Assembly: GCA_964608925.1 (NCBI GenBank)
Contig: CAZSQD010000129.1
Coordinates: 1 to 7,247, forward strand
Reading direction: 5' to 3'
Source of the DNA: GCA-2733415 sp964608925
GTDB lineage: Bacteria > Bacteroidota > Bacteroidia > Flavobacteriales > Flavobacteriaceae
DNA: 7,247 nucleotides
In this document: piece by piece, positions 1 to 6,825 of the stretch
Layout: every line of letters starts with the position of its first letter
How positions within the stretch are numbered: the first letter of the stretch is position 1
Notes under the pieces: generated by a model
Told to the model about the DNA's origin: nothing
Databases searched by the model: none
What the model saw: only the letters and a program-made list of their open reading frames with translations
Translations under genes and position numbers: made by a program

Positions 1-1224
1 GTTTGTGTAGATATTGATGCACAAAAAGTAGCAGCAATGCAACAAGGTAAAGTTCCTATTTATGAACCACATTTAGATGTTTTGTTTCATAGAAACATAA
101 AAGCAGATAGATTAAAATTTACCACTTCTTTACAAGAGGGTTTAGATTTTGGAGATATTATTTTTTTAGCACTACCTACCCCAGAAGATGAAGATGGTTC
201 GGCAGATTTATCCTATGTATTAGGCGTAGCAGAAAACATAGGAAAGTTAATGACTTCTTATAAAGTAATTGTAGATAAAAGTACTGTTCCTGTAGGTACA
301 GCAGATAAAGTAACAGCAACCATTGCTAAAAATGCAACCGTTAGTTTTGATGTAGTTTCTAATCCCGAATTTCTAAGAGAAGGTTTTGCTGTAGATGATT
401 TTTTAAAACCAGAACGTATTGTAATTGGGTCAAGCTCAGAAAGAGCTATTGGTTTCATGAAAAAATTATACAATCCGTTTGTGCGATCTGGAAATCCAAT
501 TATTATAATGGATGAAAAATCGGCAGAGTTAACCAAATATGCTTCCAATGCATTTTTGGCAACTAAAATTACCTTTATGAATGAAATTGCTAATTTTTGC
601 GAAAAAGTAGGCGCCGATGTTGATAAGGTGCGTGTGGGTATGGGTACCGATTCTCGTATTGGTAAACGCTTCTTGTTTCCAGGTATCGGTTATGGAGGGT
701 CCTGTTTTCCTAAAGATGTAAAAGCATTACAAAAAGCAGGTGCAGATGTAAATTATCATTTTGCAATTTTAGATGCCGTTATCAATGTAAACGAAACGCA
801 AAAAACAATATTAATTCCAAGAGTATCGTCTTATTTTAATCATAACTTAGCAGGTAAAACCATCGCTATTTGGGGGCTAGCTTTTAAACCCGAAACCGAT
901 GATATTAGAGAAGCTCCATCCTTGTATATGATAGATGAATTACTAAAAGCAGGCGTAAACATTCAAGTTTTTGATCCAGAAGCAATGCCAAATGTACAAG
1001 CAAAATATAACAATAAAATCACCTTTTCAAAAAACATGTATGACGCATTAAATAATGCAGACGCTTTAATTATTAGTACCGAATGGAGTATTTTTAGAAC
1101 TCCAGATTTTAATAAAGTAAAAGAAAAGCTAAGTAATGCTGTTATTTTTGATGGGCGTAATTTATATGATACTGCCGATATGGTAAAAGAAAATATTCAA
1201 TACTTTTCAATAGGAAGAAATTAA
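1..1224 (+). CDS. ugd: UDP-glucose 6-dehydrogenase, 5' truncated
   Basis: This cytoplasmic enzyme oxidises UDP-glucose to UDP-glucuronate with two NAD+. The frame is open from base 1, and the first visible residues (VCVDIDAQKV) are the second strand of the NAD-binding Rossmann fold. The Met at 37 is therefore internal. About 30 residues, including the GxGYVG loop, lie upstream of the window. In residues counted from base 1, visible landmarks are STVPVGT at 94-100, NPEFLREG at 121-128, the K179/N183 pair in the central helix, the catalytic cysteine C235 in GGSCFPKD, and the UDP-binding-domain motif GLAFKPETDDIREAPS at 292-307. The spacing from K179 to C235 is 56 residues, as I recall for the characterised streptococcal enzyme. 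The next gene starts 8 nt after the stop and encodes the enzyme that uses UDP-glucuronate, which supports UDP-glucose over GDP-mannose as substrate. A UDP-sugar dehydrogenase of other specificity remains possible. Confidence 0.93.
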   Translation, partial: VCVDIDAQKVAAMQQGKVPIYEPHLDVLFHRNIKADRLKFTTSLQEGLDFGDIIFLALPTPEDEDGSADLSYVLGVAENIGKLMTSYKVIVDKSTVPVGTADKVTATIAKNATVSFDVVSNPEFLREGFAVDDFLKPERIVIGSSSERAIGFMKKLYNPFVRSGNPIIIMDEKSAELTKYASNAFLATKITFMNEIANFCEKVGADVDKVRVGMGTDSRIGKRFLFPGIGYGGSCFPKDVKALQKAGADVNYHFAILDAVINVNETQKTILIPRVSSYFNHNLAGKTIAIWGLAFKPETDDIREAPSLYMIDELLKAGVNIQVFDPEAMPNVQAKYNNKITFSKNMYDALNNADALIISTEWSIFRTPDFNKVKEKLSNAVIFDGRNLYDTADMVKENIQYFSIGRN

Positions 1225-1232
1225 AAATACAG

Positions 1233-2222
1233 ATGCAAAAAAAAATATTAATAACAGGGGCAGCAGGTTTTTTAGGGAGCCACTTATGTGATAAATTTAT
1301 TGAAGAAGGCTATTATGTAATTGCAATGGATAACTTGATTACGGGCGATTTAAAAAATATAGAACACCTTTTTAAATTAGAAAACTTTGAATTTTGTCAT
1401 CATGACATTACTAAATTTATTCATGTACCTGGGCAATTAGATTATATACTTCATTTTGCATCACCAGCAAGTCCAATAGATTATTTAAAAATACCCATAC
1501 AAACCTTAAAAGTAGGGTCATTAGGTACGCATAATTTATTAGGGTTGGCAAAAGAAAAAAACGCTCGTATTTTAATAGCATCTACTTCAGAAATTTATGG
1601 AGACCCATTAGTACACCCACAAACGGAAGATTATTTTGGTAACGTAAACACCATAGGGCCTCGTGGTGTGTATGATGAAGCCAAACGTTTTCAAGAATCC
1701 ATAACCATGGCATACCATACTTTTCATGGCTTAGAAACGCGTATTGTACGTATATTTAACACCTATGGTCCCCGTATGAGGTTAAATGATGGACGTGTAA
1801 TACCAGCCTTTATTGGGCAAGCATTACGTGGTGAAGATTTAACTGTTTTTGGTGATGGCACACAAACACGTTCTTTTTGTTACGTTTCAGATCAAGTAGC
1901 GGGTATTTATAAGTTGTTGCTAAGTGACTATCATTTACCGGTAAATATTGGGAATCCACATGAAATTACCATTGGTGATTTTGCTGAAGAAATTATGCGA
2001 TTAACCAATACCACACAAAAAGTAATTTATGAAGACTTGCCACAAAATGATCCTTTACAACGTCAACCAGATATTACATTAGCTAAAAAAATATTAGGTT
2101 GGGAACCGAAAGTTGATAGAGCGGAAGGAATGAAAATTACTTTAGATTATTTTAAAAGCTTACCAGAAAAAGAGCTGTTTAAAAAAGAACATAAAGATTT
2201 TGAAAACCATATACGAAAGTAG
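1233..2222 (+). CDS. uxs: UDP-glucuronate decarboxylase (UDP-xylose synthase)
   Basis: This extended short-chain dehydrogenase converts UDP-glucuronate to UDP-xylose and CO2, using bound NAD+ as a recycled cofactor. Its 329 residues are a full-length bacterial form without the N-terminal membrane anchor of animal enzymes. Visible motifs are the NAD loop GAAGFLG (9-15), acidic D33 ending the second strand (NAD preference), HFASPASP (74-81), STSEIYGDP (117-125), the catalytic YxxxK pair Y147/K151 in GVYDEAK, RIFNTYGPRM (173-182), and DPLQRQPD (273-280) with R277. HFASPASP, NTYGPRM and QRQPD are typical of the UXS family rather than UDP-glucose epimerases or dTDP-glucose dehydratases. It follows the dehydrogenase by 8 nt, so the two are almost certainly co-transcribed and act in sequence. 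The ATG at 1233 places the Rossmann strand right at the N terminus, as expected. No Shine-Dalgarno is present, which is normal in this phylum. Confidence 0.94.
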   Translation: MQKKILITGAAGFLGSHLCDKFIEEGYYVIAMDNLITGDLKNIEHLFKLENFEFCHHDITKFIHVPGQLDYILHFASPASPIDYLKIPIQTLKVGSLGTHNLLGLAKEKNARILIASTSEIYGDPLVHPQTEDYFGNVNTIGPRGVYDEAKRFQESITMAYHTFHGLETRIVRIFNTYGPRMRLNDGRVIPAFIGQALRGEDLTVFGDGTQTRSFCYVSDQVAGIYKLLLSDYHLPVNIGNPHEITIGDFAEEIMRLTNTTQKVIYEDLPQNDPLQRQPDITLAKKILGWEPKVDRAEGMKITLDYFKSLPEKELFKKEHKDFENHIRK

Positions 2223-2249
2223 ATTTTTTCTCGTTTTTAAGGCTGAGAA

Positions 2250-2272
2250 ACCTCGAATTAAGAACACGAGGT
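2250..2272. repeat. Short inverted repeat, acctcg/cgaggt
   Basis: A perfect 6-bp inverted repeat (2250-2255 and 2267-2272) has an 11-nt loop. It lies 28 nt after the decarboxylase stop. A weaker arm pair, tttctc/gagaaa (2227-2232 and 2245-2250), sits just upstream. Neither is followed by a T-run, so a canonical intrinsic terminator is not supported. It is part of a group of inverted repeats filling the 150-nt spacer. Confidence 0.4.
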
Positions 2273-2293
2273 ATATTGCTTTAATTCATTAAA

Positions 2294-2314
2294 TTTAGAT
2301 GTAGAACATCTAAA
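2294..2314. repeat. Hairpin, tttagatg/catctaaa
   Basis: A perfect 8-bp inverted repeat (2294-2301 and 2307-2314) has a 5-nt loop, TAGAA. It is AT-rich and short-looped, so it would form a modest RNA hairpin between the decarboxylase and sugar-transferase genes. No uridine tract follows directly. The function is unknown; it may affect mRNA processing or attenuation, or be part of a mobile repeat. Confidence 0.45.
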
Positions 2315-2322
2315 AATTAACC

Positions 2323-2355
2323 TCCCGATAATTATCGGGATGGGCTATCGTCCCG
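2323..2355. repeat. Compound palindrome, REP-like element
   Basis: An 18-bp perfect palindrome, TCCCGATAATTATCGGGA (2323-2340), shares its right arm with a second inverted repeat, CGGGA (2336-2340) and TCCCG (2351-2355), around a 10-nt loop. The left arm can thus pair with the middle copy, or the middle copy with the right one. These GC-rich arms stand out in AT-rich DNA. I associate CCCGAT...ATCGGG palindromes with dispersed intergenic repeats in flavobacterial genomes, but that is recollection, not a search result. The element ends 17 nt before the next start codon, so a hairpin here could influence translation or RNA stability of the sugar transferase. Confidence 0.6.
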
Positions 2356-2372
2356 CTATTAAAACGAACTAA

Positions 2373-3731
2373 ATGAAACATAAACGAGGAAGATATTCTG
2401 GGTTAATACGTCCTATTCTTTACGGAATAGACATAGCACTTATTGTATTGTTTATTGTTTATTTGCATCCAGAAAGGTCAGATTCTCCTATATTTTATCC
2501 GTTTTTAATAATCGGTTGGTTAGTGAGTTCTTTTTTTATAGGCTATTACAATATTTATAGGTTTACGAGTCCTGTAAAAATTATTACTATTGCTGTAAAA
2601 CAGTATGTGGTGTACGCTTTTATTTACTTTTCGTATTTTAGTTTTGGGCCTACAACGTTACAAGTTCCTCAAGTGTTTTATTATTTAATAGGCTTATTTT
2701 TAGCTTTTTTATTCGTAAAATTTGTAATGTATTGGGCGTTAAAAAGCTACCGATTAAAAGGTGGTAATAGACGTAATACCATTGTAATTGGGCACAATAA
2801 AGCAACACAAGATTTAGCGGTATTCTTTTTAAAAAAATTCATTTACGGGTATAATTATTTAGGTTTTTTTACCAATCAAAAAACAGTAGGTAAATTAGGT
2901 GATTTTAAAGATAGTTTTACCTTTATTAAAGAAAATAATATTGATGATATTTATTGTTCTATTAGTGAATTTCGAAAAGAAGAAATTCAAGAGCTTATTA
3001 AATATGCCAATACAAATTTTAAAACGTTAAAATTTATTCCCGATTCTAATCAAATATTAGCATCAGGTTTTGAGGTAGATTACTATGATTATTTTCCGGT
3101 ACTCACCATGAATGAGTTGGCATTAAATAAACCCATTAACCGATTATTTAAGCGTGTTTTTGATGTTGTTTTTTCAGTTTTAATAATAATTTTCGTGCTA
3201 TCTTGGTTAATTCCGTTATTATATGTTTTAATAAAAATGGAGTCAAAAGGGAATTTGTTTTACGTACAAGAACGTAACGGGTTGGATTATAAAAAATTTA
3301 GATGCTATAAGTTTAGAACTTTACGCAGCAATCAAAACAATACAACACACATTAGCTTAAAAGATAAAAGAGTAACTAAAATAGGTGCTTTTTTGCGTAA
3401 AACCAGTATGGATGAGTTACCTCAATTTTTTAATGTACTAAAAGGAAATATGTCTGTAGTTGGTCCACGTCCGCACATGTTAGCGTATAATAAAGCGTAT
3501 GCCGAGCAAGTAGATAATACCCAGCTAATGGCACGTCATTTAATTGTTCCAGGGATTACAGGGTTAGCTCAAGTACGTGGATATAGAGGTGAGATAAAAT
3601 CTGATGCCGATATTTCTGGGCGTGTAAAGTTAGATTTGTTTTACATTAATAATTGGTCAATAATATTAGATATCCGTATCATTTTTCAAACGATATTTAA
3701 TTTTTGTATAGGCGATAAAAAAGCGTATTAG
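2373..3731 (+). CDS. Polyprenyl-phosphate sugar-phosphate transferase (initiating enzyme)
   Basis: This membrane enzyme of the WcaJ/WbaP type moves a sugar-1-phosphate from a UDP-sugar to undecaprenyl phosphate, starting a lipid-linked polysaccharide unit at the inner membrane. Four hydrophobic segments lie at roughly residues 13-31, 39-60, 75-92 and 101-123. A Rossmann-like soluble region follows from about residue 134 (NTIVIGHNKA). A fifth hydrophobic stretch (about 262-288) leads into the C-terminal catalytic domain. That domain shows ERNGLDYKKF (300-309), KFRT (313-316), the D347-E348 catalytic dyad in SMDELPQFFNVLKGNMS, and GPRPH (364-368). At 452 residues it matches the full-length five-segment form, not the short catalytic-only form. 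The sugar (glucose, galactose or another) cannot be read from sequence. It lies 150 nt after the nucleotide-sugar genes and 1 nt before a glycosyltransferase. The start at 2373 leaves a basic stretch (KHKRGR) before the first membrane segment. Confidence 0.92.
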   Translation: MKHKRGRYSGLIRPILYGIDIALIVLFIVYLHPERSDSPIFYPFLIIGWLVSSFFIGYYNIYRFTSPVKIITIAVKQYVVYAFIYFSYFSFGPTTLQVPQVFYYLIGLFLAFLFVKFVMYWALKSYRLKGGNRRNTIVIGHNKATQDLAVFFLKKFIYGYNYLGFFTNQKTVGKLGDFKDSFTFIKENNIDDIYCSISEFRKEEIQELIKYANTNFKTLKFIPDSNQILASGFEVDYYDYFPVLTMNELALNKPINRLFKRVFDVVFSVLIIIFVLSWLIPLLYVLIKMESKGNLFYVQERNGLDYKKFRCYKFRTLRSNQNNTTHISLKDKRVTKIGAFLRKTSMDELPQFFNVLKGNMSVVGPRPHMLAYNKAYAEQVDNTQLMARHLIVPGITGLAQVRGYRGEIKSDADISGRVKLDLFYINNWSIILDIRIIFQTIFNFCIGDKKAY

Positions 3732-3732
3732 T

Positions 3733-4500
3733 ATGGTTTCAATTATTACACCATCATATAATTCAGAAAAATATATAGCAGCAACCATACAATCGGTTTT
3801 AAATCAAACCTACACGCAATGGGAAATGCTTATTATAGATGACGCTTCTTCAGATAACACTTGTGCTATTATTGAAGATTTTATTAAAGAGGATAGTCGA
3901 ATAAAAATTTTTAAACAAACTAAAAATCAAGGAGCTGGAGCAGCAAGAAATGTAGCCATTAAAAAAGCAAACGGAAATTATATAGCTTTTTTAGATGCTG
4001 ATGATTTATGGAAACCTCAAAAATTAGAAACTCAAATAGCATTTATGGAAAAGCACCAAATTGCCATGAGTTTCTCTTCCTATGAAATGATAGATGAGCG
4101 AAGTAAACTCTTACATAAAAAAGTAAATGCATTACCTAATTTGAATTATCAAAAATTACTAAAAAGTAATTATGTAGGTAATTTAACGGGTATGTATAGT
4201 GTTCAGAAATTGGGTAAAATTTATATGCCAAATATCAGAAAACGACAAGATTGGGCATTATGGTTGAAAACAATTGAAAAAGGAGGTGATGCTATGGGAA
4301 TACCAGAGTCTTTAGCATTATATAGGGTACATAAAACAGGTTTGTCAGGAAATAAATTAAATTTAATCAAACATAATTTTAATTTTTACAGAAAGGCGCT
4401 TAACTTTGGGCTTTTTAAAGCAGTATGGTACTTTGTTCAATTTATTTTTGAGCAATTTTTTATCAAATCGAAATTAATAACATCAACACAACAAAAATGA
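3733..4500 (+). CDS. GT2-family glycosyltransferase, polysaccharide assembly
   Basis: This is a 255-residue inverting GT-A fold glycosyltransferase that probably adds a sugar to the lipid-linked intermediate on the cytoplasmic face of the membrane. The N-terminal strand is VSIITPSYNSEKYI (2-15). D36/D37 in IIDDASSDN contact the nucleotide. The metal-binding DxD is D88-A-D90 within FLDADDLW. The likely catalytic-base region is RQDWALWLK (171-179). YRVHKTGLSGNK (197-208) and the hydrophobic C-terminal stretch recall TuaG-like enzymes. Donor and acceptor cannot be assigned. It starts 1 nt after the sugar transferase stop, so the pair is surely co-translated. Its stop codon is inside an ATGA overlap with purD. 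Codons for residues 183-186 (KGGD), with flanking bases, create a perfect Shine-Dalgarno-like string before M188, which is probably coincidental. Confidence 0.9.
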   Translation: MVSIITPSYNSEKYIAATIQSVLNQTYTQWEMLIIDDASSDNTCAIIEDFIKEDSRIKIFKQTKNQGAGAARNVAIKKANGNYIAFLDADDLWKPQKLETQIAFMEKHQIAMSFSSYEMIDERSKLLHKKVNALPNLNYQKLLKSNYVGNLTGMYSVQKLGKIYMPNIRKRQDWALWLKTIEKGGDAMGIPESLALYRVHKTGLSGNKLNLIKHNFNFYRKALNFGLFKAVWYFVQFIFEQFFIKSKLITSTQQK

Positions 4501-5768
4501 ATATTTTAATATTAGGATCAGGCGGTAGAGAGCATGCTTTTGCATGGAAAATTGCACAAAGCAAGCAATGTAAAAATTTATTTGTAGCTCCAGGAAATGC
4601 AGGTACACAGCAAATAGCAACAAATATAAACCTGAGTGTTAACGATTTTGAAGCCATAAAAAACTTTGTAATTGCAGAAAATATTCAAATGGTAGTTGTA
4701 GGGCCAGAAGATCCTTTGGTAAATGGTATTCATGATTTCTTTTTGTCCGATGCACAATTAAAGAACGTTACGGTTATTGGTCCTGAAAAATTAGGAGCAA
4801 CCTTGGAGGGAAGTAAAGAATTTACAAAAGAGTTTTTATTCCGTCATAACATACCTACAGCAGCATACCAAAGTTTTACTGCGGAAACGGTAACAAAAGG
4901 GTATGCGTTTTTAGACACCTTAAGCGCACCGTATGTTTTAAAAGCAGATGGTTTGGCAGCAGGTAAAGGTGTGTTGATTATTAACGATTTACAAGAGGCA
5001 AAAAACTCTTTAAAAGAAATGTTAGTTGATGCTAAATTTGGTGCCGCAAGTGCTAAAGTAGTTATTGAAGAGTTTTTGGACGGTATTGAAATGAGTTGTT
5101 TTGTATTAACCGATGGTAAAAACTATAAAATTTTACCGTATGCAAAAGATTATAAGCGTATTGGTGAGGGAGATGCAGGTTTAAATACAGGTGGTATGGG
5201 AGCAGTTTCTCCAGTACCATTCTTAGATGCTATAATGTTAGAAAAAATAGAAACACGCATTGTAAAACCAACCATCAATGGTTTTCAAAAAGACAATATG
5301 CCGTATAAAGGTTTTGTGTTTATTGGGTTAATTAGAGTAAATAATGAGCCATTTGTAATTGAGTACAACGTACGTATGGGTGACCCAGAAACAGAAGTAG
5401 TTTTGCCACGTATAAAAACAGACCTAGTTACCTTATTTAAAGCAGTAGGAAATCAAACATTAAACGAAGTGGAACTTGAGTTAGATGAAAGAGCTGCTTG
5501 TACAGTAATGACCGTTTCTGGCGGATACCCAGAAGCCTACCAAAAAGGAAAAGAAATAAAAGGATTAGAAAACGTAAATGATTCTCTAATTTTTCATGCA
5601 GGTACAACCCTAAAAGACGATAAAATAGTAACCAACGGAGGACGTGTAATTGCGGTTACTTCTTATGGTAAAGACTTTAAGGAGTGTTTAGCAACATCTT
5701 ATAAAAACATTAAAAAATTCGACTTTGAAGGCATGTATTACCGTACTGATTTAGGTTTTGATTTGTAA
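4497..5768 (+). CDS. purD: Phosphoribosylamine-glycine ligase (GAR synthetase)
   Basis: This cytoplasmic ATP-grasp enzyme catalyses the second step of purine synthesis, joining 5-phosphoribosylamine and glycine with ATP. At 423 residues it has the usual monofunctional bacterial length. The N-terminal domain shows ILILGSGGREHAFAWK (3-18), APGNAGT (31-37) and VVGPEDPLVNGI (67-78). The ATP-grasp core shows KADGLAAGKGVLI (149-161), EEFLDGIEMS (191-200), GDAGLNTGGMGAVSPVP (225-241) and the metal-binding EYNVRMGDPETE (289-300). GGRV at 381-384 lies in the C-terminal domain. All expected motifs are intact, so it is probably functional. The start ATG overlaps the TGA of the preceding glycosyltransferase (ATGA, 4497-4500), suggesting translational coupling to the polysaccharide operon. 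I see no purine riboswitch and no purine-box-like element directly upstream; that space is coding sequence. Confidence 0.97.
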   Translation: MNILILGSGGREHAFAWKIAQSKQCKNLFVAPGNAGTQQIATNINLSVNDFEAIKNFVIAENIQMVVVGPEDPLVNGIHDFFLSDAQLKNVTVIGPEKLGATLEGSKEFTKEFLFRHNIPTAAYQSFTAETVTKGYAFLDTLSAPYVLKADGLAAGKGVLIINDLQEAKNSLKEMLVDAKFGAASAKVVIEEFLDGIEMSCFVLTDGKNYKILPYAKDYKRIGEGDAGLNTGGMGAVSPVPFLDAIMLEKIETRIVKPTINGFQKDNMPYKGFVFIGLIRVNNEPFVIEYNVRMGDPETEVVLPRIKTDLVTLFKAVGNQTLNEVELELDERAACTVMTVSGGYPEAYQKGKEIKGLENVNDSLIFHAGTTLKDDKIVTNGGRVIAVTSYGKDFKECLATSYKNIKKFDFEGMYYRTDLGFDL

Positions 5769-5834
5769 AATTAAAATACCATCTATTCGAGTAAATTTTA
5801 GAATATGTATTTTCTTTAATTATTAATAAAAAAA

Positions 5835-6629
5835 TTGAAATATTTCCTGCACATAGCATATAACGGTAGTCACTTTCACGGTTGGCAATGGCAAACCAAT
5901 GCCGTAACCGTACAAGGTGTTATTGAGGAAAAACTACAATGTATATTTAAAGAAAAAATTAATGTTTTTGGTTGCGGCCGTACGGATTCGGGTGTACATG
6001 CAAGTCAATATGTATTTCATATTACTATTGAAGACGTTTTTGATTTCGATTTAAAATTCAGGCTCAATAAACACTTACCTAATAGTATTGTAGTGTATGA
6101 AATTTTTGAAGTAAGTGAAAAAAAACACGCACGTTATCATGCCACTTCACGTACCTATGATTATTTTTTACACCTGTACAAAGATCCTGTTCTCGGGAAA
6201 CATAGTTCCTATTATGAAATTGATAATCTGGATTTAGAGGCAATGCAAAAAGCAGGTGATTTAATTTCAAAATATAACAATTTTGAAGCCGCTTGCAAAC
6301 AACCGCACCTATATCATGATACCATTTGTAAAGTAAGTTTTGCTAAATTATATGTAGATGAATCCCAAAAAAGAATGCGCTTTACCATTACTGCAAATCG
6401 GTTTTTAAGAGGGATGATACGCATATTAGTAGGGTATTTGTTAGATGTTGGTAAAGGTAAAATATCCGTAGCGCAGTTTGAAGATATTTTAGCCAATCAA
6501 ACAAAAATGGACAATAAACGTGTTGCCTATCCAAACGGACTATACTTGTCTAAAATCACGTATGACGGGATTACGTTACAGTCGCAACAAGATATCTGCT
6601 CTTTTTTAAAAATAGGATTGGAAGGGTAA
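5835..6629 (+). CDS. truA: tRNA pseudouridine synthase A, TTG start
   Basis: TruA isomerises uridines 38-40 in the anticodon stem-loop of many tRNAs to pseudouridine. Its 264 residues are normal length. The N terminus reads KYFLHIAYNGSHFHGWQWQ, the standard TruA opening. Catalytic D51 lies in GCGRTDSGVHA (46-56). RYHATSRTYDYFL (100-112) and RFLRGMIRILVG (189-200) are the other conserved blocks. The start is a TTG at 5835. An in-frame stop lies at 5817-5819, and no ATG or GTG occurs between it and the conserved N terminus, so TTG is effectively forced. A non-ATG start may lower expression. The gene lies 66 AT-rich nt after purD in the same direction. I could not identify a convincing promoter in that gap, so read-through from purD is plausible. 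Confidence 0.95.
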   Translation: MKYFLHIAYNGSHFHGWQWQTNAVTVQGVIEEKLQCIFKEKINVFGCGRTDSGVHASQYVFHITIEDVFDFDLKFRLNKHLPNSIVVYEIFEVSEKKHARYHATSRTYDYFLHLYKDPVLGKHSSYYEIDNLDLEAMQKAGDLISKYNNFEAACKQPHLYHDTICKVSFAKLYVDESQKRMRFTITANRFLRGMIRILVGYLLDVGKGKISVAQFEDILANQTKMDNKRVAYPNGLYLSKITYDGITLQSQQDICSFLKIGLEG

Positions 6630-6634
6630 GAACC

Positions 6635-6721
6635 CGTCTTTGCGAGGAGCCTGAAAGAGCGACGTGGCAATCTGTAATTCGGTTTGTAAATACATTTTTA
6701 AGTTATGCTAACTTACAGATT
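6635..6721. repeat. Probable dispersed repeat (REP/MITE-like), degenerate
   Basis: Starting 6 nt after truA, this stretch contains CGTC TTTGCGAGGAGCC and GACGTGGCAATCTG blocks, more GC-rich than their surroundings. CGTC (6635-6638) pairs with GACG (6661-6664), and TTGC (6640-6643) with GCAA (6667-6670). A perfect 9-bp inverted repeat, AATCTGTAA (6669-6677) and TTACAGATT (6713-6721), encloses 35 nt. I recognise 'CGTCNTTGCGAGG...GACGTGGCAATCT' as a widespread intergenic repeat theme in bacterial genomes, where complete copies have long mirrored arms. Here the right arm pairs only through the innermost 9 bp and then diverges, suggesting a decayed or truncated copy. Family membership is from memory and needs a genome-wide search. 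Confidence 0.55.
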
Positions 6722-6748
6722 ACTCTATTAGCTGAATAAGACTTTTTT

Positions 6749-6787
6749 TGTCATTCCGACTTTGTAGAGGAGTTACACAAGTAACTC
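6749..6787. repeat. Second repeat-like block with 7-bp hairpin
   Basis: The block begins with GTCATTCCGAC (6750-6760), again resembling the edge of a dispersed repeat, after a run of seven T (6743-6749). It ends in a perfect hairpin, GAGTTAC (6770-6776), loop ACAA, GTAACTC (6781-6787). No T-run follows the hairpin closely on either strand, so a standard intrinsic terminator is not supported, although it sits between the convergent ends of truA and the minus-strand gene. The remaining bases to 6825 are AT-rich with no further structure I can support. Confidence 0.45.
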
Positions 6788-6825
6788 ATTAAAATGTGCT
6801 TACTGTTATGTGTTTTTTTAAAGTA

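Noticed and set aside
37..39. ATG at 37 as the start of the dehydrogenase
   Set aside because: The frame is open back to base 1, and the residues before it (VCVDIDAQKVAA) belong to the conserved NAD-binding fold.
258..548. Minus-strand open frame of 96 codons
   Set aside because: It lies entirely opposite the well-supported dehydrogenase gene, and its translation resembles no protein family I recognise.
2223..2355. CRISPR-like or tandem repeat structure in the 150-nt spacer
   Set aside because: The elements are inverted repeats of different sequence, with no regularly spaced direct repeats.
4401..4408. TAACTTTG, a match to the -7 promoter element, 89 nt before purD
   Set aside because: No TTG lies about 20 nt upstream, and it falls within coding sequence. 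An eight-base degenerate motif is expected by chance in AT-rich DNA.
4463..4657. Minus-strand open frame of 64 codons across the GT2/purD junction
   Set aside because: It lies opposite two real genes, with conserved PurD N-terminal motifs on the other strand.
5763..5799. Possible promoter before truA (TTG at 5763-5765, TAAATTTT at 5792-5799)
   Set aside because: The spacing is 26 nt, longer than accepted, and the -7 element lacks its final G.
6079..6496. Two minus-strand open frames of about 60 codons
   Set aside because: Both lie within truA on the opposite strand and have no recognisable features.
6726..6749. Possible terminator after truA: weak tatt/aata pairing before seven T
   Set aside because: The 4-bp AT stem is too weak, and the T-run does not follow it directly.
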